Source of the DNA: Haliotis asinina
Taxonomy: Eukaryota; Mollusca; Gastropoda; Lepetellida; Haliotidae
Reading direction: 5' to 3'
Length of the DNA: 64,000 nt
NCBI RefSeq assembly: GCF_037392515.1
Contig: NC_090291.1
Location: 41,089,501-41,153,500, forward strand
A model generated the notes under the pieces. That model made no database searches and was not told where the DNA came from. It saw only the letters and a list, made by a program, of their open reading frames with translations. Position 1 is the stretch's first letter, and the number at the start of each line of letters is the position of its first letter. The position numbers and the translations under genes were made by a program. Positions 24,201 to 34,274 of this stretch are shown in pieces.

Positions 24201-25550
24201 GCAGTGTTGATCATATATTAGCGTGATGAAAATGTAATTACCTAGAAGGCACAAAACAACCTGCATTACATCCTAGAGTAGCCTTCCTTTGTAAATTACT
24301 GTATTTTTCGGACCACACTCCAGTATTTCAAATACTTGAATATTGCTCAGTGGAACGTTACTTGTTTGCATGTGTTTCTGTTTGCTTCTTCGCAGAGAGC
24401 GGCGTAAAGCTGAACTCACTCATTATTTGTGAGGAGCTAGTATGACGCGAAATTAGGTTAAAACAGCACGTGATGCATACTTACCTAAGTTGAACAAAAG
24501 CGTGATGTCGTTCTTGTCGATGTCGTAAGGTCTGTCGAAGGTGATGGTGATGAGGAAGGGCTGTCCTCTCCTGACCACCAACTCGGCTTCCTTATGACCC
24601 CTGACCTCTGTGCACTCATACATGTCAGTGTGGTGCTTCTTGGTGTTCTCCGCTATGTTGAGGTCAAGGTTGGTCACGTGCAGTTTCGAGGTCAAATCTG
24701 CTCCTGTAATCTCCGATCGTTCATCCACCCTTTCTTTGTCTACTGTTTAAGAAAAATGAAACGGTTATTTGTTAACCGTTGACAGTCCAAAATGTCTTAA
24801 ATGTTCCGGAACCAGTGTCCATTCTGCATATTCTATTCTGGAAATACCAATCACGTTAACGTGTTTTAAGAGTAGTAACACCCATTCTTCGTGTTCAAGC
24901 CCGGTAATGCCGGCCGGTTTTGTACACGCACTCTTTAGAATTTCAGACATTATACGAAATACACTGTACAAATTCTAACATGGCAGGGATATAACAACTC
25001 TAATTACCCACAACAGTCTTAGCAGAGACCACATAAAGTAAAAGCCATATAGTTTGTTAGTGATTTAATACATAAAGGATATATACACATACTCATGAAA
25101 AGAAATAATGGAACACATGAAAGGACAAGTGTTCCTTTATATACTTCCAAAGTTCCACCCACAGTGCAATACATGCCTTGTGAAGATACCTGGAAAAGAA
25201 AGGACGCTTGTGCTTTCATGTGTTTCCTTATTTGTTTTCATCTGCATATATTTGTAGCGCCTGCCTCGAGGCCAGAATGGAAAACGGCAAACGGACACAC
25301 CCTGAGCCAACCACTGAGTGAAACCAACAGTACCTGTGACGTCCTGGCCAACGCTTTCAACCTCCCTCGTTGTTATCTCCCTTTCTCCCAGGTCGTCTCG
25401 CCACCTGCTCCGGAAGCGGCTATCAAATTCCAGCATAGTGGGACGTGTTCTCCCAAAGGAGTACCATGACTCCCTGAACCGACTTCTCCCTATTCGAGAG
25501 GAACTGTAACATATCAGCGTGTAGTCAGTTATCATGCTCTGGCCATACAT
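11805..25550 (-). CDS. Transglutaminase (factor XIII A / annulin type), complete, 15 exons, 803 aa
   Basis: It forms calcium-dependent gamma-glutamyl-lysine crosslinks between proteins. In invertebrates such enzymes act in haemolymph clotting, wound closure and matrix hardening. Coding exons: 25334-25550, 24485-24742, 23090-23359, 22077-22195, 19853-19966, 19208-19382, 18352-18496, 17698-17801, 16043-16208, 15543-15637, 15053-15147, 14470-14665, 13608-13768, 12662-12807, 11805-11955. All junctions are GT-AG and keep phase; the sum is 2412 bases. Seen: N-terminal sandwich with [20 protein letters not shown] and FNPWCK; core with GQCWVFS (Cys about 375), [11 protein letters not shown] (His about 436) and DGWQAID (Asp about 459), spaced almost as in human F13[10 protein letters not shown]; then two beta-barrels ending SYSVQLT. 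The start is the first ATG of the open stretch, with A at -3. The Arg/Ser-rich 70-residue N-terminus has no signal peptide, and an extra upstream exon is possible. Introns hold many minisatellites. Confidence 0.9.
11990..12260. repeat. GTGAGTCAG-type minisatellite
   Basis: Irregular repeats of GTGAGTCAGT/GAATGGGTCA motifs in the last intron of the complete transglutaminase gene. Confidence 0.6.
12285..12600 (+). mobile_element. TA-target MITE, truncated copy
   Basis: About 315 bp similar to the right part of the MITE nested at 57704-58212. Shared blocks include GACATGGTTACCATTAG, GACATCCTTGAATA, GTGCGAATGTCCACTTTC and the right end CTACTAGGTTTTGTTAG. The left end is missing. Confidence 0.65.
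12835..13310 (+). repeat. Interspersed repeat A, copy 4
   Basis: Lies in transglutaminase intron 13, between truncated copies of exon 14 and the real exon 14. It has the family landmarks TTCTTATTGGCTAAGCGCTC, CTGCCAATGGCAACTCATTT and GGGAGATAACTCTAAATCCG. Confidence 0.65.
13350..13535 (-). repeat. Two truncated exon-14 copies in transglutaminase intron 13
   Basis: On the - strand, partial copies begin near 13529 and 13423, about 106 bases apart. Each covers the first half of exon 14 ([32 protein letters not shown]) and ends in CCCATCAATATAT, the same break as in the + strand array at 5347-6060. One is preceded by a TATATAG acceptor. They are not continued by a donor and are not part of the gene model. 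Confidence 0.8.
13830..13935 (-). repeat. GAGT microsatellite with SINE tail remnant
   Basis: GTGAGTGAGTGAG repeats lead into GTTAGTTTTAGCAGTTTTCC. This looks like the 3' end of a SINE read from its tail. Confidence 0.55.
15216..15263. repeat. (CT)n(GT)n microsatellite
   Basis: About 14 CT dinucleotides run directly into about 10 GT dinucleotides in transglutaminase intron 10. Confidence 0.95.
15268..15500. repeat. Minisatellite, about 55-60-bp unit
   Basis: Four or five copies of a unit with CTTCAAGATGCGTGTAGTG and ACATTCAGGGCAATCATACT lie between exons 10 and 11 of the transglutaminase. Confidence 0.75.
15690..15835 (-). repeat. tRNA-headed SINE
   Basis: On the + strand the pattern is ACACCAGAAATGGGCTTCAC, then the reverse of a tRNA-like head (GCGAACGCTGTAACCACTTG, GGCTACTC). 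Similar copies are at 17935-18095, 27340-27525, 29885-30025, 45010-45165, 55345-55470 and 55868-55975. Confidence 0.65.
16295..17675. repeat. 27-bp minisatellite with 81-bp higher-order unit
   Basis: The core unit is 81 bp, made of three related 27-mers (TTGTGTGTCAAGTATCAATG-, TTGTGTATCATGTGTCCATG- and TTGTGCTTCAAGTATCAATG-type). CCATGG marks recur at 16731, 16812, 16893, 16974, 17055 and 17136, then at 17534 and 17615 after an interruption. The left flank (16295-16640) holds older, scrambled units of similar length. The unit is a multiple of three and stop-poor, so several long overlapping open frames result, which I treat as artefacts. It lies in transglutaminase intron 8. Confidence 0.92.
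17141..17487 (+). repeat. 347-bp duplicated segment, copy 1
   Basis: I see no difference between this and 19486-19832. It interrupts the 81-bp array: the array stops at GTGTCCATG and resumes at GTTATTGTGTGTC. The distance across it implies about 30 bp of array missing. Inside is half of the foldback family (ATGGACGTTTCGATGTAGAT). A 76-codon open frame spans it, with no recognised similarity. Confidence 0.9.
17935..18095 (+). repeat. tRNA-headed SINE
   Basis: The head resembles a tRNA: GGTAGAGTGGGCTTGTGGTC, then CGTTCGCTCGTCACG and GGCTTGGGTTCAG. The tail GAATATTGCTTAAAGCGGCG followed by TAAAACTAAACTTACTCACT is the same tail as in the tRNA-unrelated SINE family. Confidence 0.75.
18599..18650. 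repeat. 8-bp tandem repeat
   Basis: Five consecutive copies of GTTGTCAC in transglutaminase intron 6, followed by a diverged copy. Confidence 0.9.
18961..19170. repeat. CCCCA tract and degenerate 30-40-bp repeats
   Basis: A run of CCACCCC units (18961-19015) is followed by three or four diverged copies of a block with CAGATT(T/G)(G/C)TCATC(C/A)ACACT. It lies in transglutaminase intron 6, near the catalytic-Cys exon. Confidence 0.65.
19486..19832 (+). repeat. 347-bp duplicated segment, copy 2
   Basis: This is the partner of 17141-17487 in the same orientation, 2.3 kb away in transglutaminase intron 5. It ends 20 bases before exon 5's donor side (exon 5 ends at 19853). Exons 6, 7 and 8 lie between the copies and are not duplicated, so this is not a simple tandem duplication. 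Confidence 0.9.
20005..20330. repeat. Minisatellite next to exon 5 acceptor
   Basis: Irregular units contain ATTAAACCTGGTCCTCAAAC and GGGATTCATATCA. On the - strand GTTTGAGGACCAG resembles the first bases of exon 5 (CAG then TTTGAGGACG). The array starts about 40 bases upstream of that exon in gene direction. Confidence 0.7.
20331..21555. other. Transglutaminase intron 4, no other feature seen
   Basis: AT-rich unique sequence without supported exons. Open frames here have no family signature. Confidence 0.5.
21690..22080 (-). repeat. 44-45-bp minisatellite built on the exon 4 splice donor
   Basis: CAGTAACTCACCTGA-type blocks recur at 21711, 21755, 21799, 21843, 21887, 21931, 21976, 22021 and 22066. 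On the - strand each reads as a splice donor (CAG then GTGAGT, or GTAAGT at 21976 and 22021). The copy at 22066-22080 is the real donor of exon 4. Several units also hold the perfect palindrome TGACAGATCTGTCA. Confidence 0.85.
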
Positions 25551-26461
25551 TTTAGCCTGGAAGCGTTATATTATTGTAGGTTCAAAAGTAGGTCAAGGCT
25601 GAGCAGGACTTCAGTGGCGCCAAAAGTTGTCGCTCTTTGTTGAAAGGAGTAGATCTTAATCATGGTTTCGAATACGGTTTCGCAACATAGCTAACAGAAC
25701 CTGAACTGCATTATTCGGTGCTCTCTTCAGTGCTTTCACCCTAAATAAGGGTTTAGATTCCATCCTCAAGTTCTAACCTCCCTTCTCACTAAGGCTCCTG
25801 TTCAGTTCAAAAGAATTTCTATCAAAAGTGTAGGTATTCGGAGAGTAAGTGAAAGCTTACATGGCCATACATTTATCCTTCATCACAAACTGTTACACGC
25901 CTATGTAATCAGGGCTGTAGGGTGCGTGTCTACATAAACTACGCATGGGTAATTCAGATTTACGCATACAAAGTCAAATCAAATGAGTTAACGATACGCA
26001 GAATATGATTTTGTTTACATGCGTGAACAAAACTATTGTTCTAGTCCAACACAGCCGATCTTCATGTCTCCGGTGGTGAGTGTAGGCACTGAATCGAAGA
26101 TTGCGGAGCTTGTCCGCTTGATCTCCGTTAATATTTCTAGTCCACGTTCGGTTCGCAGTTTGCTTAAAGGCTAGCCCTTAAACAGTGTTACTTTCACGAC
26201 GTTGCCGGTCCTCATCAGTAATAATACACAATATACAAAAGACTCGGGGCCCAGTCTACTCTTAGGTACAGTTGCTTAACAACATACTTGGCGTACACTG
26301 AAACTACACCGAGAAATTGTAAACTATCTGTATTTTTATGTGATGTTACTTACGTTTCTACAGCACACATCTGATAAATTAGGAACTCCAGTTAAGTAAA
26401 AACTGCATTGCGACAATACATCAGACAATACATGACAGAATGTGATGAAGAAGAAAATTAC

Positions 26462-26550
26462 CTGAAGTTGAAGCTCCGGAAGGACATCGTCGTTGTTGGT
26501 GTCAGTGGATGATGATGAAGTTGGGGCTACAGCGACCAACGCTTCTCAAA
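26462..26550 (-). other. Possible upstream exon of the transglutaminase (weak)
   Basis: A - strand open stretch ends NNDDVLPELQLQ before a GTAATT donor. This recalls the DDLPTVELQ stretch in the factor XIII A N-terminus. Its phase would fit an acceptor at 25557-25558 (TTCCAG then GCTAAAATG). It has no ATG of its own and a stop lies just upstream, so it would need yet another exon. The similarity is short and may be chance. Confidence 0.25.
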
Positions 26551-26669
26551 CACCAGGCGTTGTCTCTGCATAAGTAATGTGGACAGCTAAAGACAGGCGT
26601 TGCCTTCAAAATTCTACAGTGATTTAAGGATACACTCGGACTGGAAATCAGCGGTTTCAATACATGCGT

Positions 26670-26790
<121 letters not shown>

Positions 26791-26879
26791 TTTGTATAGC
26801 TCATCTGTTCAGGGGTGCTTTGTTTTTTCCCTCGGTGACTTCTGAACTGGTTGAAACTTGGGTATAGGATCGTACACTT

Positions 26880-27305
26880 CAACCAAACTGTGTGAATCAA
26901 ACGATCTTCCTGTTTTTCCCGCAGGTATTGTATTGTGCAATTCCCGCGGTGTAATTCCCCTTCTTAACGTTCACATGGTCTACATTTGAACGTTTTGTCA
27001 AAATGTATTTATTGGAATGGGGGGCAAATCTATTCGTAGCCATCGCTAGATTTTACAGACGACACAAGAAAATAGATTTAAGGTTATCTCCCTTCTATCG
27101 ATTTGCATTCGCAAAAAAATGCATCATGCGTGATTCAGTGTTATTCGAGATAAATAAATACTACCACGAAGTATCGAATGAGGAGTACCGAATGAGTTGC
27201 CACTGGCACTACATTGCAGTTTATCCCGCTTTGAAGTGGGGTACACTGAAATTAATAGAAGAGCGCTGAGCCAATCAGAAAACGACATATATGTGTGAGG
27301 TAAGG
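26880..27305 (-). repeat. Interspersed repeat A, copy 5 (reverse)
   Basis: Carries the family landmarks in reverse: GAAGGGGAATTACACCGC-type sequence (here CGCGGTGTAATTCCCCTTCT), GGTTATCTCCCTTCTATCGA, and GAGCGCTGAGCCAATCAGAA at the far end. Confidence 0.65.
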
Positions 27306-27339
27306 TCATACTTAATGTTTCCTAAAATATTTGAAATGT

Positions 27340-27525
27340 GACTGGTGAGTGGGTGAGTGAGTGAGTGAGTGTGTTTGTTTTTACACCGCTTTTAGCAATA
27401 TCAGCAGTATCACGGCGGGAGACACCACGAATGACCTTCACGCATCATAACCAAGTGGGGAATAAAACCCCTGTTTAATGCGTGACAAGCCAATCCTTAA
27501 CCACTAGGATACCCCACTGCCCCTA
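27340..27525 (-). repeat. tRNA-headed SINE with GAGT tail
   Basis: A GAGTGAGTGAGTG tail, then TTTTTACACCGCTTTTAGCA, then the reverse of a tRNA-like head (CCTTAACCACTAGGATACCC). Confidence 0.7.
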
Positions 27526-27757
27526 CGAAATCACGAGAAGGAGGGACACAATTATGAGATTATTTTCATTAATAAACCATTTGTGCATGATTCTTACTGA
27601 GAGTCAGGGAATGTATATCGACAGAAAGGTATAGGTAAAGGGCACAAAAACACTGTCAAATATATTCCCGAATTATGAGTAACTTTTCAATGAATGACAC
27701 AAACTGTCATGTAATGTCACGTAACATATATATCCCCAAACGTGTGCGATGTTTTTG

Positions 27758-27789
<32 letters not shown>

Positions 27790-28334
27790 GGGATTTTTTG
27801 TATGTCAGTTTGGTTGATCGCGAAAACTAAACGTTATGTTCTAAAAGAATCATTTACTTACACTCTTTAAGGCCCTACCTGAAGTGAAGCAGGCTCATTT
27901 TTAACCTTTCGGGGCTGTTTGCACCATGCGCAAACAAAGAACATGATCCATAGCCCATTTGTCTATAACTTCATGTGACACATTGTCAATGCGTGCATGT
28001 ACACGTATACAAACTGTTGAGTTACAACACACCTGAATCAACAAGGTGTCTGATATAGTGTCAGGTGGACCATAAACAATATTCAGTCTGAAGTGAGGAG
28101 CATGCATTTTTTTCAATTTAAGTACATTGTATGCATGACTCATATGACACGCATGTTTAGGCCAGGTCGTTTTACGTTACCTAAGTTGTGTTGAGCACTT
28201 AATCGGGGCAATGCATTTACGTGTTATCAAGTGGTAAATATTAGGTATTATGTGACAATTTTGAACGATGTTCATCATTTTTGCGTCACACAATTAACGT
28301 TACAGGATATTTGTAAACCAAATCCTTCTTGCCA

Positions 28335-29090
28335 ATGTGGTGGTGGAGTAAGTGGGTGATGTAGGAGAGAATGGAGAAAGTGAGTGAGAGAGATGTGGGA
28401 GAGAAGGGGAAAGGTGAGTGAGAGTGGTGTAGGCGAGAAGGGAGAAGTTTAGTGAGAGTGATGTAGGATAGAAGGTGAGTGAGAGTGATGTAGGAGAGAA
28501 GGTGAGTGAGAGTGATGTAGTTAAGATGGGAGATGTTGGGTGAAGGTGATGTAGGAGAGAAGGGAGAAGTTCAGTGAGAGTGATGTAGGAGAGAAGGGAG
28601 AAGTTGAGTGAGGGTGATATAGGAGAGAAGGTGAGTGAGAGTGATGTAGGAGAGAAGGGAGAAGTTTAGTTAGAGTCATGTAGAAGAAAAGGGAGAAGTT
28701 TAGTGAGAGTGATGTAGGAGAGAAGGGAGAAGTTTAGTGAGAGTGATGTAGAAGAGAAGGTGAGTGAGAGTGATGTAGAAGAGAAGGTGAGTGAGAGTGA
28801 TATAGGAGAGAAGGGAGAAGTTTAGTGAGAGTGATGTAGGAGAGAAGGGAGAAGTGTCGCGAACGTGATGTAGGAGAGAAGGGAGAAGTTGAGTGAGAGT
28901 GATGTAGGAGAGAAGGTGAGTGAGAGTGATGTAGGAGAGAAGGGGGAGTTGAGTTAAAGTGATGTAGGAGAGATGGGGGAGATGAGTTAGAGTGATGTAG
29001 GTGAGGTGCAAGACGTTGAGTGAAGTTGTGTATGCGAGAAGGTGAGTGAGAGCGTGAGTGATGTAGGCGAGGAAGGAGAAGATGGATGGA
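28335..29090. repeat. Purine-rich minisatellite, 0.75 kb
   Basis: Units of GTGAGTGAGAGTGATGTAGG and AGAGAAGGGAGAAGTT-type sequence alternate at two lengths, with point variation. One strand is almost pure purine plus T. It is intergenic. Confidence 0.9.
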
Positions 29091-29270
29091 TTATTTTTTT
29101 CATCTTTTTTATTGTTCCCAATATAGTAAGCACAGAGATATGAAAAGGTATATGGTAGAATAAGTGTAAATACAACAAGTGGGGTGAAATGAGTAAGTTG
29201 AGTACATCACATACCCCAATGTAGTGGGTAGAGATATAAAACACATACAGTGGATTAAGTGTACATCACA

Positions 29271-29329
29271 TATCAATATCAATATCAATATCAATATCAA
29301 TATCAATATCAATATCAATATCAATATCA
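29271..29329. repeat. (TATCAA)n microsatellite, about 10 copies
   Basis: Perfect hexamer run flanked by unrelated sequence. The open frames across it are low-complexity. Confidence 0.95.
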
Positions 29330-29379
29330 GTGGTATGTATTTATGGTCATTCAGGGTTTGAATTCATGGACGAGAGGAA

Positions 29380-29850
29380 ACCATTTGGCTAAAAATCTTC
29401 CACCATTGTTATTTCTTCTGGCAATAAAAGCTTTTGGAATTGTTTTTCCAAAGAGCATGTGTAAATATACCTCTTAGCAGATAACAATCCGTGAATCAGT
29501 AATGGGCTCTTACCCCAAAAACCCAAACCAAATCATTTTTTTTTCGGTCAAATGATATGCTTGGATATGTGTAGTAATCTACTATTCAAGTTTCTCCCAG
29601 AAAGTTTTGGTTTCCTCACAATCCCAGTATACATGGAATAAGGTCTCATCAGATCCATTACAAAAAGAACATATTGTATTTTCAGCCAGATTCATCCTAA
29701 AAAGTTCTTTTTGGTATATACAATTCCATGCAGAAATCCATGCTGGCAATCTAACAATTTCAAATTTCAAATTCTTTCTGCAAGTATCAAAAATCAAACA
29801 CCAATCAAAATAAATACAATTAAATGATGTTTCCCATTTTGGCAACGGAT
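29380..29850 (-). pseudogene. LINE remnant: C-terminal zinc-binding end of a reverse transcriptase ORF
   Basis: The - strand frame 29582-29845 encodes AWISAWNCIYQKELFRMNLA, then CSFCNGSDETLFHVYWDCEE and TKTFWEKLE. The C-x2-C...H-x4-C pattern after a leucine-rich lead-in, followed by a Trp, is the zf-RVT region that closes many non-LTR retrotransposon ORF2 proteins (L1/Tx1 style). Sequence further left appears to continue the ORF end in broken form. The polymerase and endonuclease are absent, as expected of a truncated or decayed insertion. Confidence 0.75.
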
Positions 29851-29884
29851 GGGTTATTGATGGACTGTGTATATTAAAGACGTG

Positions 29885-30025
29885 TTAAGGTGGTGGTGCA
29901 CCATTGTGGTTAAAGTGTTCGTTCGTCACGCCTGGGTTCGATTCCCCTCAGTGGTGTAATATGTGAAACCCATACGTGGCTGGAATATTGCTAAAAGCAG
30001 CATACAGCCGTATTTAGTAACTTGT
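29885..30025 (+). repeat. tRNA-headed SINE
   Basis: The head has ATTGTGGTTAAAGTGTTCGT (A-box-like) and GGGTTCGATTCC (close match to a pol III B box). It is followed by GTGTAATATGTGAAACCCAT and the shared tail GGCTGGAATATTGCTAAAAG. Confidence 0.75.
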
Positions 30026-31137
30026 GGTGGGTTGCTAATGCTGCGTTAAAATCCTGCCCTAGAAAATAATCAGGATAAATGTTCATTGCAAAACGACTGA
30101 ATCAGTGGATTTTCTCTAAATGCCCCATTGATAATATTGTGATACATGCATCTATTCGGGATCAGGGCAAATATCGTATATATTAAGTGACGCCGTGTCC
30201 TTATTTCGAGTCTGCTTTAACTACACTCGTGTCGAAACGACATGTGTTTGCTGTTTAAGAGCTGTGTAAACATTGATTGGAAACACGCAAAGTATGGAGG
30301 TGTGCACATATATACACGACTGTTCAAACATAGCTAGTTCTCCTGCTCACATATGCACAGATCGACATACTGGTGGTGTGTTAATGACGGACTAGGGATA
30401 TACCTCAATGCATTTGTTCCGGTTTAAGATGATCATGTAAATTATTAACCTATATTTGACACAAAGGATGTTAAGCATATATTTGATTCTAAAGCTGCAT
30501 TATACATACGATAAATGAACAGACAGAAATTATTAAAAGCATCTGAAAAAAACAGTTTAAACAGACATGTAACGAATATGCATAACAATACAAAACAACA
30601 CTGACGTAGACTGGATATGCTATAATTAATAATAGTCCTTTTATCATGCGTATTGCTTCATGTCCAATGTGTGCTTGAAGCATACGTATTATCATTACCC
30701 CTGGGCAAACAGATTGGCTATTTCTGAGTTAGACAACAAACAAATGCAAACATTTACTGGGTCATACATTAGTGAGTAAATACATGCGACATAAGAGGAA
30801 GGTATGTATGTCTGACCGACGATATTAACGCTATCCTACCTGAAGTTGCAGAGGGAACTACATGTACATCTCCACCTGTAGCTCAGGTATGCAGACGTCT
30901 GGTTTTCTACAGAATGCTTGCTTTAAGCAGCTGACTGGTGCTTACTCTCCTGAAACGACCGATACGCTTATGCGGATATATATTTCACAGTGGCAGACCA
31001 CCCGAACAAAAGGAACTGACAAACGGTCGTTCACAGGAATGTAGTCTCGGCCTCTGTAGATATAGTGTGCCCTTATATAGGTGTGTTGTGGCCTACTTTA
31101 CTGATGGGCGAGTTGTAAAGGCTGAGAGGCCTTCGAA
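30026..31137. other. Intergenic, no gene seen
   Basis: AT-rich, with no exon that I can support. Confidence 0.5.
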
Positions 31138-31410
31138 AATGAATGGGTTAAAGCTTGTTAACACGTTAAACATTCGTGACGTATCATGCTTTGCTGCTGA
31201 CGAGAAGACTGCGGGAAAAGAAATACGCGTGATCTTGACACTGTCAGGTTGCTGGGGCTCAAAATCAGCTCAGGTACCCTTGCCCCCTCTACACACAAAC
31301 CAGACAGCGAATTGGCGGAGCGGCTAAAAAGATCAATTGTGCATTTCATGATAAAAGCATGAAACTTTGCACATTTATTGATTTTATTATACTGATGCAT
31401 AGTGATCACT
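31138..31410 (+). repeat. Interspersed repeat B, copy 1
   Basis: About 270 bp similar to 34014-34274. Shared blocks are AAATGAATGGGTTAAAGCTT, GACACTGTCAG, CTCAAAATCAGCTCAGGTA and CTGATGCATAGTGA. GGCGGAGCGGCTAAAA resembles a tRNA A box, so a tRNA-derived element read in one direction is possible. Confidence 0.7.
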
Positions 31411-31484
31411 CTCAGATATTTAAGCACTCAATATAATTTCATTTTCACACAAGCTGAAGTTTTGGGGTGTGGGGTGTGAGCGGG

Positions 31485-31580
31485 CTCTCTGACCTGTCTA
31501 AGGTGTCGGGCTAGTGATCCAAAGAATGTGAGGTGCCGAGATCGAGTCCACCTGTGACCGGCTGTAAAAACCTTGGAATC
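31485..31580 (+). repeat. tRNA-like sequence, probably a SINE head
   Basis: GACCTGTCTAAGGTGTCGGG is A-box-like and GAGATCGAGTCCACC is B-box-like, about 45 bases apart. I could not fold a convincing cloverleaf with an anticodon, so I do not call a tRNA gene. Confidence 0.4.
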
Positions 31581-32239
31581 ACCTTTGTGTGCACACCTTT
31601 TCAGTGTTGTTACAACCTCTAATGTACAATACACACCCCTGTGCTCTTAAAACAATCCACGAACGAGCCGATGGTGGTCACATGAATACGTGCAAACTGC
31701 TCGTTGCAGGTACAGCAACGTGCAGTATGCATGGACAAAGTACAGTGACTGTGTCCTTGTCCACATAGCTGTGAATGGGTGAATGGGTAAGGAAAGTCAC
31801 ATTAAGCCTAGTCGCTGCAAGAGTTGGGTGATTCCAAGGAAGCTGAGGTAATACGAATGCCGTTTGAGTCTGATATCCTGTGACCGAAGGAAAACCAAAG
31901 CGCCTTGGAGCAACTGTGCTGGAAACGTGCTGAATTCGCTTGCAAGAGCATGTGTATTGCTGTGGAGTGCCCGAATGTCAGCGAAAATGACCACACGATG
32001 TCATTGCTCTCACCACAAGCATGGCTTCAATGGATTCCAATTCAAACTCGCATCTTCACCTGCGTTTGCAGCCGCTAAATACTTCTTTGTCTACTCTCGC
32101 TACTGTTTCAGCTTTGGAAAGTCATCGATGCATTACTAGAAAGTTTTACAGAATCATTACCCACGTATTCTGATTATATGTCTCGAGGATCCAGAATATT
32201 TAAGTGAGGACTGTTTGAGCTTGCAGATATTGTTACATC

Positions 32240-32315
32240 CCTTTCTACAGCCACTAGACACCAACTCTACAGTCACAAGACACCAACTCTACAGCCACAA
32301 GACACCAACTCCTTA
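32240..32315. repeat. Three copies of a 24-bp repeat
   Basis: AGACACCAACTCTACAG(C/T)CACA repeats three times, the last one truncated. Confidence 0.85.
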
Positions 32316-33379
32316 CAAGATGTTGATGCATGGTGAAGTGTCGCCTGTAAAAGAACATATTTACCACTCTCCTGATGTACTTGTATCCAGAGGCTTTAAG
32401 GCTGTAAAAGTAGTGACGTACCCCGTGTATGGCCTGCCTGGCAAGCTGTGTTTGTACAGACAGATACAGTACAAGACCTGCGTTGGTAGGGCGGCGTGTT
32501 TTGAGCACTACAACATCTGCAGCAACTGTTCGTAACATAATCTTTTCATTGCAACATGAGCCACATGAATTAAGTTGCAATCATCAGTCTCCTGATGAGT
32601 GCGAGAGACAAGAGAAGACATATTCATAAAACGTTTGACAGTAGAGGGTTTCACCTTGAACAGTGACAGATCCGTCAATAATAAAAGTGGTAACACTTGG
32701 CGCTTCTGATATTGCCGTAAAGATGCTTCTATATGTGCCAGCAGGTCACGTTTTGTACCAGTGCGAAAACATCCATTTTCTGATAGTGATGATGTCTGCT
32801 TTTCATGCCGATCAGAATCATCTAAATTGCCTCATGTGACTGACTCCAACTGTACACTTTCATAAGAGTTCCACGTCAACCTGCATTGTTTCAAGCTCGC
32901 CCTAACCCCTTTATGCGGCTTTTTAATCAATCAAAGTTGAAATAATACAAATCAATAAAAGCTATTTGAATCTATGATCGTTTGTTAAACAACTTTTATC
33001 CTACGTTGAAAAAAATGTTAAATTGGCAAGGATTCGCAATCTTAATTTTAATTCATTTGATTTAGCTTTGTGTTTAAAGTGAAATTCATCAGTGCGATTT
33101 CACTGCAAACTGACTATAGTTCACTTCAGAGAAATCTTGTGGCCTGAGAGAAACCACGTGGCCACCGGTGGAGTACAGTGTCGTCCAGGCAGACTGAGGA
33201 ACACCAGTGGCCATGATGCTCGGGTTTATGTGAGTCTGGCATGACGTCTGGCAGTATTATAAACCATGCCGAAGATTCATGACCATCAGAAGGAGGCTGT
33301 GACGTCTGAGGATACGTAGTCAGCCAGACAGCTGGGAAATGGCAGAAACGTCTTGTGTGCTGCAAACTCCAGGAACTGC
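32316..33379. other. Intergenic, no gene seen
   Basis: No supported exon. Several short open frames lack any recognisable family features. Confidence 0.45.
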
Positions 33380-33409
33380 AACTTGAGGATATGGCGTAGG
33401 GTTCATGGA

Positions 33410-33495
33410 TCTCATGAAAGTGGCCTGTCGATCTCATGAAAGTAACTGTTGATCTCATGAAAGTGGCCTGTCGATCTCATGAAAGTAACTGTCAC
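33410..33495. repeat. GATCTCATGAAAGT tandem block
   Basis: Four copies of a 20-22-bp unit (GATCTCATGAAAGTGGCCTG and GATCTCATGAAAGTAACTGT alternate), forming a two-step higher-order pattern. Confidence 0.85.
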
Positions 33496-34013
33496 GGGGC
33501 CGACAAATGTGTCATCATGAGTTCTTAATTTCTAATGAAATATTTTATGAACATAAACTTAGTGCATTATCAACAACCATTATGGAAAGCAAGACAACTT
33601 CATTATGCTGAAATCCTGGTCTACTCGGTGTATTCCTCACGGACGTCCAAAATGTTATCAGCAAATGTTATGACTTCAGGGTTCGAGTCGAAAGGATGTT
33701 GACTAAAGCGTTTTTATGGGATGCAGGTCTGACGGTGACAGATAAGGAATCTAAGAGGGGTGGGGAAGGATGTTATGCCATACGCGTGAACTGTAGACTT
33801 CTACAGAACTGTAGACTACTGCATCTATTGCGCTTTGTCCTGACTGCAACTTCAAACGTCTCTATGCCTTAATGCCATTCCACACATACATAAAATACAG
33901 TGTAATGTCCTCCGTTTAATGTTTTTTTTCAAGCTTTTCCGTCATGATAGTGTCCGTGTGGTTACACTATCTATGCAACTAATGAGTATTTCTCATCTCC
34001 TGTAGTTGAAATG

Positions 34014-34274
34014 AAATGAATGGGTTAAAGCTTGTTAAAACACGTTAAACATTCATAACGTGCCATGTTTTGGGGACAATAGAAGAGTGTAGCATAAAGG
34101 ATAGGCGTGTTCCTGACACTGTCAGACTGCTGAGGCTCAAAATCAGCTCAGGTAACCTGCCCCCTCTCCGCGCAAACCAGACAGCCAATTGGCAGAGCGG
34201 CTAAGCAGATAAATTGTGCATTTAATGATAAAATCATGAAACTTTGCACATCTATTGACTGATGCATAGTGAAC
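34014..34274 (+). repeat. Interspersed repeat B, copy 2
   Basis: Partner of 31138-31410, at roughly 80 percent identity by eye. GGCAGAGCGGCTAAGCAGAT is the A-box-like block here. Confidence 0.7.

Noticed and set aside
29259-29477. Open frame starting in the TATCAA microsatellite
   Set aside because: Repeat translation followed by the antisense of a LINE remnant.
31485-31580. Candidate tRNA gene
   Set aside because: A- and B-box-like words are present, but I could not form acceptor and anticodon stems. A SINE head is more likely.
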